Below are positions 50,432-60,396 of a DNA stretch of 64,000 bases, one piece after another; the first letter of the stretch is position 1, and each line of letters starts with the position of its first letter. The DNA is from Nocardioides sediminis (GTDB lineage Bacteria; Actinomycetota; Actinomycetes; Propionibacteriales; Nocardioidaceae): contig NZ_PZYZ01000002.1 in assembly GCF_003047295.1 (NCBI RefSeq), positions 620,001 to 684,000 of the forward strand, given 5' to 3'. The position numbers and the translations under genes were made by a program. The notes beneath the pieces were generated by a model. That model searched no databases, was not told where the DNA came from, and saw only the letters and a program-made list of their open reading frames with translations.

Positions 50432-51607
50432 ATGGAACCGCAGCACCCCCACGCCGGCGACCCCGTCTTCGACCTCCACGTGGGCGGGAAGATGGAGACG
50501 GTCTCCACGGTCGCCCTCAGCGGGCCCGACGAGCTGTCCCTGGCCTACACCCCGGGAGTGGCTCGCGTGTGCGAGGCCATCGCGGACGACCCGACGATGA
50601 CCCAGCACTACACCTGGGTCCCCAACGTCGTCGCGGTCGTGAGCGACGGCACCGCCGTGCTGGGCCTCGGTGACATCGGGCCCGCCGCCGCGATGCCCGT
50701 CATGGAGGGCAAGGCGGTCCTCTTCAAGCAGTTCGGGGGCGTCGACGCCGTGCCGATCTGCCTCGACACCACCGACGTCGAGGAGATCATCGAGACCGTC
50801 GCGCGGCTGGCGCCGAGCTTCGGGGGGATCAACCTCGAGGACATCTCCGCGCCCCGCTGCTTCGAGATCGAGGACCGCCTCAAGGCGATGCTCGACATCC
50901 CGGTCTTCCACGACGACCAGCACGGCACCGCCGTGGTGGCGCTGGCGGCCCTCAAGAACTCGCTCCGCCTCACCGGCCGCACCGCCGAGGGCACCCGGGT
51001 GGTCATCTCCGGCGCCGGGGCCGCGGGCGTCGCGGTCGCCCGGATCCTGCTCGAGGCCGGCGTCGAGGACCTCGCCGTCATCGACCGCCAGGGCGTGCTC
51101 AACTCGCAGCGGTCCGACCTCACGCCGGTCAAGGCGGCGCTGGCGCGCGACACCGCCGACAAGTTCGGGCGCAGCGGCAGCCTGGCCGACGCGATGGACG
51201 GCGCCGACGTCTACATCGGCGTCTCCGGGGGATCGGTCCCCGAGGAGATCGTCGCCAGCATGGCCCCGGACGCGATCATCTTCGGCCTGGCCAACCCGAC
51301 CCCCGAGGTGCACCCGGACCTGGCCCACAAGTACGCCCGCGTGGTGGCCACGGGACGCTCGGACTACCCCAACCAGATCAACAACGTGCTCGCCTTCCCG
51401 GGCATCTTCCGCGGTGCCTTCGACGTCCACGCCACGGCGATCACCGAGGGCATGAAGCTCGCCGCCGCCAACGCGCTGGCCGACCTGGTCGGGGACGACC
51501 TCGCCGAGGACCTCGTGATCCCGTCGCCGTTCGACCCCCGGGTCCCCGGCGCCGTCCGCGAGGCGGTCGCCACGGCGGCGCGCCGCGACGGGGTCGCCCG
51601 CCGCTGA
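50432..51607 (+). CDS. NAD(P)-dependent malic enzyme
   Basis: A 391-residue malic enzyme catalysing oxidative decarboxylation of malate to pyruvate. SLAYTPGVARVCEAI begins the malic N-terminal domain, HDDQHGTAVV near residue 155 carries metal and malate ligands, VISGAGAAGVAVARILL near residue 190 is the NAD(P) loop, and DYPNQINNVLAFPGIFRGAFD is the family end. The short type lacks a phosphotransacetylase-like tail. ATG 50432 lies 19 bp after sodX. NAD or NADP preference is not decidable here. Confidence 0.93.
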   Translation: MEPQHPHAGDPVFDLHVGGKMETVSTVALSGPDELSLAYTPGVARVCEAIADDPTMTQHYTWVPNVVAVVSDGTAVLGLGDIGPAAAMPVMEGKAVLFKQFGGVDAVPICLDTTDVEEIIETVARLAPSFGGINLEDISAPRCFEIEDRLKAMLDIPVFHDDQHGTAVVALAALKNSLRLTGRTAEGTRVVISGAGAAGVAVARILLEAGVEDLAVIDRQGVLNSQRSDLTPVKAALARDTADKFGRSGSLADAMDGADVYIGVSGGSVPEEIVASMAPDAIIFGLANPTPEVHPDLAHKYARVVATGRSDYPNQINNVLAFPGIFRGAFDVHATAITEGMKLAAANALADLVGDDLAEDLVIPSPFDPRVPGAVREAVATAARRDGVARR

Positions 51608-51619
51608 GGGATCGCCGTC

Positions 51620-52651
51620 GTGGAGCCCCGGCCCGAGACCCCGCCCGACACCCTGCGCGAGGTGGAGGACCTGGTCGAGCGGGCGGGCCGCCGGCGTGCA
51701 GCGCTCGTGGTCGGCGTACGACGACCCGACGGAGCCTTCGTCCACGGCCGGTCCCGTGAGGGCCCGGCGCCGGACGGTCGGACGCTCTTCGAGATCGGGT
51801 CCGTCACCAAGACGTTCACGTCGCTGCTGCTCGCCGACGGCGTGGTGCGCGGGGACTGGACGCTGGACGACCCCGTGCGCGACCTGCTGCCCGCCGGCAC
51901 GGTCGTGCCCGCCCGCGACGGCGTCGAGATCACGCTCGAGCACCTCGCCACGCACGCCTCCGGCCTGCCCGGCTCGCCGGTCCCGCTGGTGCGCGGGTCG
52001 GTGGAGATGCTGCGCGGGCGCGACCCCTACGCGGGCCTCACCCCCGACGGCCTGCTCACCGCCCTGGCGCAGGCGCGGCTGCGGCGTACCCCCGGGACCG
52101 GCGGCATGCACTACTCCAACCTCGGCGTCCTCGGGCAGGCGCTGGCCCACGCGGCCGGGACGTCGTACGGCGCCCTGGTCGAGGAGCGCGTCTGCCGGCC
52201 CCTCGGGCTCGTCGACACGGCGACGCACGACCGGCTGACCGACGAGCAGCGGACGCGGCTGGCGCCCGGGCACCGGGGGCGGGGGCGACCGGCTCCCGCC
52301 TGGCCGCTCGACGGCCTTCCCGGGGCGGGCGCGCTGCGCTCGACCACCGAGGACCTGCTCCGCTACCTCGACGCCTGGCTGGAGCCCGACTCGACGCCGC
52401 TGGGCGACGCCGTCCGCCTGTGCCTGCAGCCCAGGGTGGAGGGCCGACAGGCCATCGGACTCGGGTGGCTTCGCAACGACCGGCCGCCACCGCTGTGGTG
52501 GCACAACGGTGGGACCGGCGGCTACCGCTCGTTCGTCGGGTTCGTCCCCGAGGCGCGAAGCGCGGTGGCGGTGCTGTGCAACCACGCGCGCAGCGTGGAC
52601 CTGCTTGGCCTCCAGGTGCTGCGCGTGATGGGCGACGGAGGGCCCCGCTAG
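51620..52651 (+). CDS. Serine hydrolase, beta-lactamase/esterase fold
   Basis: A 343-residue class C-like hydrolase. Ser-x-x-Lys is SVTK near residue 61, the Tyr-x-Asn is YSN near residue 166, and HNGGTGGYRS near residue 296 stands for the third (KTG-like) box. EHLATHASGLP is the usual family marker. No signal peptide is seen, so it is likely a cytoplasmic esterase or peptidase rather than a beta-lactamase. It begins 12 bp after malic enzyme and ends 9 bp before the next gene. Confidence 0.88.
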   Translation: MEPRPETPPDTLREVEDLVERAGRRRAALVVGVRRPDGAFVHGRSREGPAPDGRTLFEIGSVTKTFTSLLLADGVVRGDWTLDDPVRDLLPAGTVVPARDGVEITLEHLATHASGLPGSPVPLVRGSVEMLRGRDPYAGLTPDGLLTALAQARLRRTPGTGGMHYSNLGVLGQALAHAAGTSYGALVEERVCRPLGLVDTATHDRLTDEQRTRLAPGHRGRGRPAPAWPLDGLPGAGALRSTTEDLLRYLDAWLEPDSTPLGDAVRLCLQPRVEGRQAIGLGWLRNDRPPPLWWHNGGTGGYRSFVGFVPEARSAVAVLCNHARSVDLLGLQVLRVMGDGGPR

Positions 52652-52654
52652 GGT
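52649..52654 (+). promoter_or_regulatory. Putative -10 element of the MDR gene at 52661
   Basis: TAGGGT overlaps the end of the serine hydrolase gene and lies 6 nt before ATG 52661; no ribosome site follows it. Confidence 0.35.
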
Positions 52655-52660
52655 CGAGGC

Positions 52661-53629
52661 ATGTTCGCCGTCTACGCCGAGTCCTTCAGCTCCGACGACC
52701 CGCTCAGCGGCCTGGTGGTGGGCGAGCGCCCCGACCCGGTCGCACCCGACGGGTGGGCGACCGTGACGGTGAAGGCGGCCAGCCTCAACCACCACGACCT
52801 GTGGTCCCTGCGCGGCGTCGGCCTCAAGGAGGACGCGCTGCCGATGATCCTGGGCTGCGACGCCGCCGGCCTCGACGAGGACGGCAACGAGGTCGTCGTG
52901 CACGCAGTCATCAGCGACCCGGCGTGGACCGGGGACGAGACGCTCGACCCGCGCCGCTCGCTCCTCTCCGAGCGCCACCAGGGCACCTTCGCGGACCAGG
53001 TCGTGGTGCCCCGAGGCAACCTGGTGCCCAAGCCGGCGTCGATGAGCTTCGCCGAGGCCGCCTGCCTGCCGACGGCGTGGCTCACGGCCTACCGGATGCT
53101 CTACACCCAGGGCGGCCTCAAGCCTGGTGACACGGTGCTGGTCCAGGGTGCCGGCGGGGGCGTGGCCACCGCACTGATCACCCTGGCCCGGGCCGGCGGC
53201 CTGACGGTGCTGGCCACCAGCCGCGACGAGGTCAAGCGCAAGCGCGCGCTCGAGATCGGCGCCCACGAGGTCTTCGAGTCCGGCGCCCGCCTGCCGGTCA
53301 AGGTGGACGCGGTGATGGAGACCGTCGGGCGCGCCACGTGGTCGCACTCGATCCGGTCGCTGCGTCCCGGCGGCAAGGTCGTCATCAGCGGCACCACCAG
53401 CGGCCCCAAGCTCGACGACGCCGAGCTCACGCGCATCTTCTTCCTCCAGCTCCAGGTCATCGGCTCGACCATGGGCACCCGGTCCGAGCTGGCCTCGCTG
53501 GTCAGCCTCCTCGACGCCACCGGCACCCGCCCCCTGGTCGACCGCACGCTGCCGATGGCCGACGCGCGCGACGGCTTCGCCGCGATGGCCGCCGGGGACG
53601 TCTTCGGCAAGATCGTCTTCACCCGATGA
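52661..53629 (+). CDS. MDR zinc-binding alcohol dehydrogenase/quinone oxidoreductase-like
   Basis: A 322-residue medium-chain reductase. VKAASLNHHDLWSLRGVGL and PMILGCDAAGLDEDGNEV are the N-terminal GroES-like domain; VLVQGAGGGVATALI near residue 160 is the cofactor loop. Zinc-binding cysteines of classical alcohol dehydrogenases are absent, so a quinone-oxidoreductase-like reductase is likeliest. Its ATG has TAGGGT 6 nt upstream. It is followed by an SDR gene after 10 bp. Confidence 0.9.
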   Translation: MFAVYAESFSSDDPLSGLVVGERPDPVAPDGWATVTVKAASLNHHDLWSLRGVGLKEDALPMILGCDAAGLDEDGNEVVVHAVISDPAWTGDETLDPRRSLLSERHQGTFADQVVVPRGNLVPKPASMSFAEAACLPTAWLTAYRMLYTQGGLKPGDTVLVQGAGGGVATALITLARAGGLTVLATSRDEVKRKRALEIGAHEVFESGARLPVKVDAVMETVGRATWSHSIRSLRPGGKVVISGTTSGPKLDDAELTRIFFLQLQVIGSTMGTRSELASLVSLLDATGTRPLVDRTLPMADARDGFAAMAAGDVFGKIVFTR

Positions 53630-53639
53630 CGGCCCGTTC

Positions 53640-54317
53640 ATGAGGCACCTGGTCACCGGCGCGGGGTCCGGCATCGGCCTCGTCCTGGCTCAGCGGCTGG
53701 CCGCGCGCGGCGACGACCTCGTGCTCGTGGCCCGCTCGGAACAGCGAGCCGAGCAGATGCGCGCGGAGCTGCCGGACGCGTCGTACGTCGTGGCGGACCT
53801 GGCCGAGCCGGGCACCCTGCACGGTCTCGGCCGCCTGGTCGACGACCCGGTCGACTCCCTCGTCCACGCGGCCGGGGTCGTGGACCTGGCCCCCGTCGCC
53901 TCCATGCGGCTCCAGGAGTGGGAGCAGCAGCTGGCCGTCAACCTGACCGCGCCGGCTGTGCTCACCCGCGAGCTGCTGCCGCACCTGCGGCGCGCCCGCG
54001 GCACGGTGGTCTTCGTCAACTCCGGCAGCGGGCTGCACGCGCACCCGACGTGGTCGGCGTACGCCGCCTCGAAGTTCGGCCTGCGCGCGCTCGCGGAGGC
54101 GCTGCGCGCGGAGGAGGCCGAGCACGGCGTCCGGGTGAGCACGGTCTACCCGGGACGTACCGCCACCGCGATGCAGGAGAAGGTGCACGAGCAGGAGGGC
54201 AAGGCCTACGACGCGGGCGCCTGGATCCAGCCGGGCACGGTCGCCGACGCGATCGTGCACCTGCTCGACCTGCCCCGGGACGCCACGATCACCGACGTGA
54301 CCGTCCGCCCGGCCTGA
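53640..54317 (+). CDS. SDR family oxidoreductase
   Basis: A 225-residue short-chain dehydrogenase. HLVTGAGSGIGLVLAQRLA is the cofactor loop, SLVHAAGVVD replaces the usual NNAG, VFVNSGSGLH gives the serine and YAASKFGLRALAEALRAEE the Tyr-x3-Lys. VARSEQR after beta-2 suggests NADP. It is small for the family and ends with the standard C-terminal strand. It lies 10 bp after the MDR gene, probably co-transcribed. Confidence 0.9.
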   Translation: MRHLVTGAGSGIGLVLAQRLAARGDDLVLVARSEQRAEQMRAELPDASYVVADLAEPGTLHGLGRLVDDPVDSLVHAAGVVDLAPVASMRLQEWEQQLAVNLTAPAVLTRELLPHLRRARGTVVFVNSGSGLHAHPTWSAYAASKFGLRALAEALRAEEAEHGVRVSTVYPGRTATAMQEKVHEQEGKAYDAGAWIQPGTVADAIVHLLDLPRDATITDVTVRPA

Positions 54318-54331
54318 CGCCTCCGTGAGGG

Positions 54332-54850
54332 TCAGCCGGCGCCCTCGAGGACGAAGACGCGCACCCGGCGGCCGCTGATGCGCTGCTGGTACTTCTCGTA
54401 GCCGCCGTAGATCCCGCGCGAGCGCTCCACGACCGCATCGCGCTCGGCGTCGGTCGCCTGCCGCGCGGTCACCGACAGCGTGCGTCCGCGGTAGGTGACG
54501 GTGGCCCGCGGGTCCGCCTCGAGGTTGAGCACCCACGCCGGTGTCGCGGGTTGGCCGAAGTTGGTGCCGAGCACGGCCAGGTCGTCGCCGACCGGGATCG
54601 AGACGAGGTGGCTGGTGCGCGGCCGACCGGACCGGCGCCCGGTGGTGGTCAGGTCGAGGACCGGCAGGCCGGCCAGCAGCTGGGGAGCGCTCTGGCGGCC
54701 ACGGGAGACCCGTGCCACGGCGTCGTCGAGGTGCCGCAGCGTCCGGGAGAAGAGCCACGCGCCCGCGCGGCTGGAGCCGAGCGCCTGCACGCCCCGCTGG
54801 GCGGCGTTGGCCGGACGGTGCCGGTACCCGAGGTCGGCGGCGAGTCCCAT
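54332..54850 (-). CDS. DDN-type deazaflavin (F420) nitroreductase family protein
   Basis: A 172-residue split-barrel protein. VLDLTTTGRRSGRPRTSHLVSIPVGDDLAVLGTNFGQPATPAWVLNLEADPRATV is the diagnostic block of the deazaflavin-dependent nitroreductase family, with the Arg-rich loop suited to F420. The physiological substrate is unknown. It shares the minus strand with the TetR gene 19 bp upstream and may be controlled by it. Confidence 0.9.
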   Translation of the reverse strand: MGLAADLGYRHRPANAAQRGVQALGSSRAGAWLFSRTLRHLDDAVARVSRGRQSAPQLLAGLPVLDLTTTGRRSGRPRTSHLVSIPVGDDLAVLGTNFGQPATPAWVLNLEADPRATVTYRGRTLSVTARQATDAERDAVVERSRGIYGGYEKYQQRISGRRVRVFVLEGAG

Positions 54851-54869
54851 GGCGTGATGGTGCCAGAGG

Positions 54870-55538
54870 TCAGGCGGACGAGTCCTCGACCTGGCGTGCG
54901 GACCGCCAGTTGAGCGCGCCCACGAGGAGCATGCGCAGCTGGATGCGGGTGTCGGCCAGGACCTGTGCCTCGGCGTCCGGGTCGTCGACCAGTCGCTCGG
55001 CCGTGGTCACCACGAAGGACACGATGAGGTCGGCCAGCAGGTGCAGGTGCTCGGGGGAGAAGGCGTCGGTGCCGGGGAGGGGTGCCACGTCGGCGGCCAG
55101 CTCCCGGGTGATCAGCTCGATCTCCCGCCTGATGGCGTCCCGGACCCGCGCAGGTCCGGCCATCCGCTCCCGGGCGATGAAGGAGTAGTGCGCGGGGTGG
55201 GTCCGCACGTGCTCGACCAGCACCGCCAAGGACTCGTCGATCAGGTCGGCGAACTCCGGCGCCCGGGTGCGGACGTCCCGCAGCAGCTCGCGCAGCGACA
55301 CGAAGCTCTCGTCGACCAGGGCCAGGCCCAGCGACTCGACGGAGTCGAAGTGGCGGTAGAACGCGGTCGGCACGATGCCGACCTCCTTGGCGACCTGCCG
55401 CAACGAGATCGCGACGAGGCTGGTGCCGTCGGTGAGCCGCAGGGCCGCGTCGAGGATGGCGCGACGTGTCCGCTCCTTGCGTGCCTTGCGCGACTCGTCC
55501 GCGGGCTCGGCGCGCGACTCGACGACGGACGCTCCCAT
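54870..55538 (-). CDS. TetR family transcriptional regulator
   Basis: A 222-residue regulator. An Arg/Lys/Glu-rich N-terminus precedes TRRAILDAALRLTDGTSLVAISLRQVAKEVGIVPTAFYRHFDSVESLGLALV, the TetR helix-turn-helix. The C-terminal domain includes AHYSFIARERMAGPARVRDAI, which resembles fatty-acid-responsive TetR proteins such as FabR/DesT; that is a guess. The DDN-type gene 19 bp downstream is the obvious target. No perfect palindrome is visible at its start. Confidence 0.9.
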   Translation of the reverse strand: MGASVVESRAEPADESRKARKERTRRAILDAALRLTDGTSLVAISLRQVAKEVGIVPTAFYRHFDSVESLGLALVDESFVSLRELLRDVRTRAPEFADLIDESLAVLVEHVRTHPAHYSFIARERMAGPARVRDAIRREIELITRELAADVAPLPGTDAFSPEHLHLLADLIVSFVVTTAERLVDDPDAEAQVLADTRIQLRMLLVGALNWRSARQVEDSSA

Positions 55539-55560
55539 GCCCTGATCCTAGACAGGCACA

Positions 55561-55630
55561 CCTGCCGGACCGGCGGCCCGGCAGGACCTGCGCCGGGCCG
55601 CGACGCCGTGGAGCGGCGCCGGGCCCGGCG
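55561..55630 (-). terminator. GC-rich hairpins after the DUF6104/kgd genes
   Basis: CCTGCCGG/CCGGCAGG at 55561-55585 and CGCCGGGCC/GGCCCGGCG at 55591-55630 are two perfect stems. They lie between the TetR start and the DUF6104 stop and would end the kgd transcript, though they also sit in the TetR promoter region. Confidence 0.5.
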
Positions 55631-55635
55631 TACGG

Positions 55636-55812
55636 TCAGTCCTCGGGGTCGTCCAGCCGCGCCAGCCAGGTCGCGAGCCGCTCGATCGGCGTCTCGAACT
55701 CCGGGTGCTGGTCCACGAAGGCCTGCAGCTGGTCGGCGACCCAGGCCAGGGTGACCTCCTCGTCACCCCGGCGCTTCTCGAGCTCCTCGATGCCGCGGTC
55801 GGTGAAGTACAT
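55636..55812 (-). CDS. DUF6104 family protein (58 aa)
   Basis: A 58-residue acidic protein beginning MYFTDRGIEELEKRRGDEEV and containing IERLATWLARLDDPED at the end. This matches a small actinobacterial family (DUF6104) seen in Streptomyces next to the 2-oxoglutarate dehydrogenase gene. Its function is unknown. It starts 9 bp after the kgd stop on the same strand, so it is almost certainly co-transcribed with it. Two GC-rich hairpins follow. Confidence 0.85.
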   Translation of the reverse strand: MYFTDRGIEELEKRRGDEEVTLAWVADQLQAFVDQHPEFETPIERLATWLARLDDPED

Positions 55813-55821
55813 GGACCAGCC

Positions 55822-58800
55822 TCAGTAGTCCCGGCCCGGACCCGTGTTCGGCACCTCGAAGGCCGCGTCCAGCAGCGACTTCTGCTCCTCGGTGTGGCGC
55901 TTGATGGTGCCCACCGAGGGCGAGGCCGACGCCGGCCGGGTGATCGGCTCGACGGTGACGTCGAGAGTCGGCCACACGTTGAGCTGGTAGTGCGGCCACG
56001 GGCCCATGTTGCGGGGCTCGTCCTGCACCCAGCGCACGACCTTGAGGTTGGGGTACTTGGCGATCTCGGCCCGGATCTCGTCGACCGGGTTGGGGTAGAG
56101 CGCCTCGATGCGGCCGATGGCGACGGTGTCGCCGTGGTCGCGCTTCTTGCGCTCGACCATGAGGTCCCAGGTGACGCGGCCCGAGCACAGCAGCAGCGTC
56201 TCGACCTTGTCCGGGTCGACCGTGTCGTCGCCGATGAACGGGCGGAACGTCGTCCCGGCGACGAAGTCGTCGGGCTGGGACGCGGCCTCCTTGCGCTTGA
56301 GCATCGACTTGGGCGTGAAGACCACGAGCGGCCGGTGCTCCTCGCCGAGCGAGTGGCGGCGCAGCAGGTGGAAGTACGACGCGGGGGTCGACGGCTGGGC
56401 CACCACCATGGCGTCCTCGGCGGCCATCGTCAGGAACCGCTCGATGCGCGCCGAGCTGTGGTCGGGCCCCTGGCCCTCGTAGCCGTGGGGGAGGAGCAGC
56501 ACGACGCCCGACTGCTGGCGCCACTTGGTCTCGCCGGCGGAGATGAACTCGTCGATGACGGTCTGCGCGCCGTTGACGAAGTCGCCGAACTGGGCCTCCC
56601 ACAGCACCAGCGCCTCGGGACGCGCCACGGAGTAGCCGTACTCGAAGCCGAGGGCGGCGTACTCGGAGAGCAGCGAGTCGTAGACGTGGAACTTGGCCTG
56701 GTCCTCGGTGAGGTTGGTCAGCGGGGTCCACTCGTCGGCGTTGGTGCGGTCGATGATCGTGGCGAACCGCTGCACGAAGGTGCCGCGACGCGAGTCCTGG
56801 CCGGCCAGCCGCACCGGGCGACCGTCCATGAGCAGCGAGCCGAAGGCGAGGATCTCGCCGGTGCCCCAGTCGATCGGGCCGTCGGTGATCGCGGCGGCGC
56901 GGCGCTGCAGCTGCGGCATGACCTTGGGGTGGACGGTGAAGCCCTCCGGCGGGGTCGTGTAGGCGTCGGCGATCCGCTTGAGGACCTCCGGGGTGACCGC
57001 CGTGCTGAACTCGCCGGCCGGCTTGTCCGGGTAGTCCGGGACGGTCGTCCACTCCGAGGGCTGGCTGCTCGCCTCGCGCACCTCGGTGAAGACCCGCTCG
57101 AGCTGCTGCTGGTAGTCCTTGAGGACCTGCTCGGCCTCCTCGACGGTGATGTCGCCACGACCGATGAGGGACTCGGTGTAGAGCTTGCGCACCGAGCGCT
57201 TCTGCTCGATGAGGTCGTACATCAGCGGCTGGGTGTACGACGGGTCGTCGCCCTCGTTGTGTCCCCGGCGCCGGTAGCACACGAGGTCGATGACGACGTC
57301 CTTCTTGAAGGCCTGCCGGTACTCGAAGGCCAGGCGGGCGACGCGGATGCACGCCTCGGGGTCGTCCCCGTTGACGTGGAAGATCGGCGCCTGGACCATC
57401 CGGGCCACGTCGGTGCAGTAGAGCGAGGAGCGCGACGAGCCGGGGGAGGTGGTGAAGCCGACCTGGTTGTTGACGACCACGTGGATGGTGCCGCCGGTGC
57501 GGTAGCCGCGCAGCTGGGAGAGGTTGAGCGTCTCCGCGACCACGCCCTGGCCCGCGAAGGCCGCGTCACCGTGGACGAGGAGCGGGAGCACGGGGTACTC
57601 GGCGCCCTTGTTGAGGACGTCCTGCTTGGCGCGGGCGATGCCCTCGAGCACCGGGTCGACCGCCTCGAGGTGCGACGGGTTGGCCGCGACCGAGACCTTG
57701 ATCTGGTCGCCCGACCCGGCGACGAACTCGCCCTCGGCGCCGAGGTGGTACTTCACGTCGCCGGAGCCCTGGACCGTGCGCGGGTCGATGTTGCCCTCGA
57801 ACTCGCGGAAGATCTGGCTGTACTTCTTGCCGACGATGTTGGCCAGCACGTTGAGGCGGCCACGGTGCGCCATGCCGATGGTGACCTCGTCGAGGCCGAC
57901 CTCGGCGGCCGCCTCGCAGATCTCGTCGATGAGCGGGATCGTGGTCTCGCCGCCCTCGAGGGAGAAGCGCTTCTGGCCGACGAACTTGGTCTGCAGGAAG
58001 GTCTCGAAGGCCTCGGCCTGGTTGAGCTTGAGCAGGATCCGCAGCTGCTCCTCGCGGGGCGGCTTGGTGTGCGGCTGCTCCACGCGCTGCTGGATCCACT
58101 TGCGCTGCTCGGGATCCATGATGTGCATGTACTCGATGCCGGTGGTGCGGCAGTAGGAGTCGCGCAGGATGCCCAGGATGTTGCGCAGCTTCATGAAGCG
58201 GCGGCCCTCGCCGCCGAACGAGCCGGTCGCGAACTCGCGGTCGAGGTCCCACAGCGTCAGGCCGTGCGACTCCACCTCGAGGTCGGGGTGGCTGCGCTGG
58301 CGGTACTCCAGCGGGTCGGTGTCGGCCATCATGTGACCGCGCACGCGGTAGGCGTGGATGAGCTCGAGGATCCGGGCCTGCTTGACGATGTCGTCGTCGT
58401 GGCTGGCCACGATGTCCTTGGCCCAGCGGATCGGCTCGTAGGGGATGCGCAGCGAGCGGAAGATCTCGTCGTAGAAGTCGTCCTCGCCCAGCAGCAGCTG
58501 GTGGATGCGGCGCAGGAACTCGCCCGACTGCGCGCCCTGGATGACGCGGTGGTCGTAGGTCGACGTGATCGTCATGACCTTGCTGATGCCGTTGCGGTTG
58601 AGGGCCTCCTCCGAGGCGCCCTGCCACTCGGCGGGGTACTCCATGGCGCCGACGCCGACGATGACGGCCTGGCCGGGCATGAGCCGCGGCACCGGGTGGT
58701 TGGTGCCGAGCCCGCCGACGTTGGTCAGGCTCATGGTGGTGCCGGAGTAGTCCTCCATCGTGAGCTTGTTGTCGCGCGCCTTGCGGATGAGCTCCTCGTA

Positions 58801-59616
58801 GGCCGTCCAGAAGCCGGCGAAGTCCATCGTCTCGCAGCCCTTGATGGAGGGCACCACGAGCTGGCGGGTGCCGTCCTTCTTCTGCTGGTCGACGGCGAGG
58901 CCGAGGTTGATGTGGGCCGGCGTCACCATGGTGGGCTTGCCGTCCTTCTCCGTGTAGGAGTTGTTCATCTCCGGCATCGACCGAAGCGCCTTGACCAGCG
59001 CGTAGCCGATCAGGTGCGTGAAGGACACCTTGCCGCCGCGGGCGCGGGCGAGGTGGTTGTTGATGACCGTGCGGTTGTCCCACAGCAGCTTGACCGGCAG
59101 CGTGCGCACCGAGGTCGCCGTGGGGACGGTCAGCGAGAGGTCCATGTTCTTGGCCGTCGCGGCCGGGATGCCGCGCAGCGTGGTGTACGTCGGCTCGTCG
59201 CCCGCCGCCGCCGGGGCGGCCGGCTTGGCGTCCTTGGCGACCGGCGTGCTGGTGCCCTTGGCGGGCTCGGCGGCCTCGCTCGCGGGACGGGGCTTCGAGG
59301 TGGGGGCGGCGGAGGTCTTGGCAGCAGGCTTCTCGGCGGGCTTCTCAGGAGCCTTCTCGGGTGCCTTGGCGGCGGGCTTCTCGGCGGGCTTCTCAGGAGC
59401 CTTCTCGGCGGGTGCCTTGGTCGCGACGGCACCGTTGGCCGACCCGTTGGCCGAGCCCTTGCTGGAGCCGCCGAAGTAGGAGGCCCACTCCGGCCCGACA
59501 CTGCCGGGATCCTTGTCGTACTGCTCGCGCATCTCCTCGACGAGCCATTCGTTGGCTCCGAGATCCGCGGACGGTGCGGGGGTAGATCCGGACTGGTCGG
59601 CCTGTGACTGCGCCAC
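55822..59616 (-). CDS. kgd: Multifunctional 2-oxoglutarate decarboxylase/dehydrogenase (E1 with fused E2 domain)
   Basis: A TCA-cycle enzyme of about 1264 residues. [18 protein letters not shown] marks the N-terminal segment, then an Ala/Pro/Lys linker (residues about 60-135), an E2-type acyltransferase domain ([23 protein letters not shown], later [19 protein letters not shown]), and the ThDP E1 portion with [14 protein letters not shown] and [15 protein letters not shown]. It joins decarboxylation of 2-oxoglutarate with succinyl transfer, and in relatives is inhibited by GarA. GTG 59616 is favoured; upstream in-frame codons reach 59721 but show no ribosome site. Confidence 0.95.
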   Translation of the reverse strand: MAQSQADQSGSTPAPSADLGANEWLVEEMREQYDKDPGSVGPEWASYFGGSSKGSANGSANGAVATKAPAEKAPEKPAEKPAAKAPEKAPEKPAEKPAAKTSAAPTSKPRPASEAAEPAKGTSTPVAKDAKPAAPAAAGDEPTYTTLRGIPAATAKNMDLSLTVPTATSVRTLPVKLLWDNRTVINNHLARARGGKVSFTHLIGYALVKALRSMPEMNNSYTEKDGKPTMVTPAHINLGLAVDQQKKDGTRQLVVPSIKGCETMDFAGFWTAYEELIRKARDNKLTMEDYSGTTMSLTNVGGLGTNHPVPRLMPGQAVIVGVGAMEYPAEWQGASEEALNRNGISKVMTITSTYDHRVIQGAQSGEFLRRIHQLLLGEDDFYDEIFRSLRIPYEPIRWAKDIVASHDDDIVKQARILELIHAYRVRGHMMADTDPLEYRQRSHPDLEVESHGLTLWDLDREFATGSFGGEGRRFMKLRNILGILRDSYCRTTGIEYMHIMDPEQRKWIQQRVEQPHTKPPREEQLRILLKLNQAEAFETFLQTKFVGQKRFSLEGGETTIPLIDEICEAAAEVGLDEVTIGMAHRGRLNVLANIVGKKYSQIFREFEGNIDPRTVQGSGDVKYHLGAEGEFVAGSGDQIKVSVAANPSHLEAVDPVLEGIARAKQDVLNKGAEYPVLPLLVHGDAAFAGQGVVAETLNLSQLRGYRTGGTIHVVVNNQVGFTTSPGSSRSSLYCTDVARMVQAPIFHVNGDDPEACIRVARLAFEYRQAFKKDVVIDLVCYRRRGHNEGDDPSYTQPLMYDLIEQKRSVRKLYTESLIGRGDITVEEAEQVLKDYQQQLERVFTEVREASSQPSEWTTVPDYPDKPAGEFSTAVTPEVLKRIADAYTTPPEGFTVHPKVMPQLQRRAAAITDGPIDWGTGEILAFGSLLMDGRPVRLAGQDSRRGTFVQRFATIIDRTNADEWTPLTNLTEDQAKFHVYDSLLSEYAALGFEYGYSVARPEALVLWEAQFGDFVNGAQTVIDEFISAGETKWRQQSGVVLLLPHGYEGQGPDHSSARIERFLTMAAEDAMVVAQPSTPASYFHLLRRHSLGEEHRPLVVFTPKSMLKRKEAASQPDDFVAGTTFRPFIGDDTVDPDKVETLLLCSGRVTWDLMVERKKRDHGDTVAIGRIEALYPNPVDEIRAEIAKYPNLKVVRWVQDEPRNMGPWPHYQLNVWPTLDVTVEPITRPASASPSVGTIKRHTEEQKSLLDAAFEVPNTGPGRDY
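59327..59408. repeat. 48-bp period repeat in the Kgd linker
   Basis: Two identical 34-nt stretches start at 59327 and 59375. They encode the Ala/Pro/Lys/Glu linker ([14 protein letters not shown], 16-residue period) between the N-terminal segment and the acyltransferase domain. The exact nucleotide identity shows recent slippage. Confidence 0.8.
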
Positions 59617-59760
59617 GAGTTGCTTCGCCTCTTCCACTTGGGCACGTGATGGGAAATTCCTTCTGGCAAGGCTAGTCGTACACGCCCCCAAATGCAGGGG
59701 CGCGACCACCCCTTGATGCAAGGTGTCACGAGCACCACACGAAACACCCCTGGAGACTCG

Positions 59761-60396
59761 ATGAACACCCCCTTCCGGGGGCTCGCGGCACTCGTCCGCG
59801 GCCCCGCCCTCGTGGTGGTCCTCGCGCTGGTGGCCGCAGGCTGCAGCAGTGACGACCCGACCTCCCGCCCCACCACCGGCGGCACGGAGACCGCCGTCAC
59901 GACCTCGGTGGCCGGGCCCGCGCCGGTGACCACCCGCACCGAGGTCGGCACCGTGATCGGCCGGCTGCCCGGCCCCCGTCGCAAGGCCGTCCGCCTCCAG
60001 GTGACCGACGTGCTCGACCGGTGGTGGGAGGCGGCGTACGTCGGGGGCGCCTACCCGCGCACGGACTTCCGCCGCTTCCCGGGCTTCACGCCGGGCGCGG
60101 CACGCAGGGCGACGTACGACCGCGACCTGATGTCCAACGCCGACATCGGTGAGCGCGTGACCTCGGTGACCCCGCTGATGCGCAAGGCCCGGCTCGACCT
60201 CCTCGCCGTCGACCGGCGGGTCCGGTCGGTCACCACCCGCTTCGACCTGCGGATGCGCGTCGCCCTCGCCGGCACCGGGTCTGGGGAGGCCGCCCGCACC
60301 CGCCGGCTGCAGGTGCGCGGCCGCCTCTTCCTCACCCGCCAGCCCGCCGGGTGGCGGGTCTTCGGCTACGACGTCTCGAAGGGCTGGCTGTCATGA
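59761..60396 (+). CDS. Putative lipoprotein of unknown function
   Basis: A 211-residue protein with a lipobox: hydrophobic [14 protein letters not shown], cysteine at residue 28, then a Ser/Thr/Pro-rich stretch. The mature part is an alpha/beta domain, possibly of the NTF2-like type, with Arg-rich strands ending in [14 protein letters not shown] do not recognise a family. It is coupled to the LCP gene by ATGA, so it may act in cell-wall polymer attachment. ATG 59761 follows CTGGAGAC. Confidence 0.75.
   Translation: MNTPFRGLAALVRGPALVVVLALVAAGCSSDDPTSRPTTGGTETAVTTSVAGPAPVTTRTEVGTVIGRLPGPRRKAVRLQVTDVLDRWWEAAYVGGAYPRTDFRRFPGFTPGAARRATYDRDLMSNADIGERVTSVTPLMRKARLDLLAVDRRVRSVTTRFDLRMRVALAGTGSGEAARTRRLQVRGRLFLTRQPAGWRVFGYDVSKGWLS

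Noticed and set aside
51620..52651. Secreted beta-lactamase
   Set aside because: The fold fits, but there is no signal peptide and the third box is HNGG rather than KTG.
55705..59607. A 1300-residue plus-strand frame across kgd
   Set aside because: It is the complement of the 2-oxoglutarate enzyme and consists of Leu/Asp/Arg/Val-rich repeats without any domain.
59635..59661. SigR promoter before kgd
   Set aside because: On the minus strand GGAAT-N18-GTG occurs, one base short of GTT, and a start there would leave almost no room before GTG 59616; too weak.
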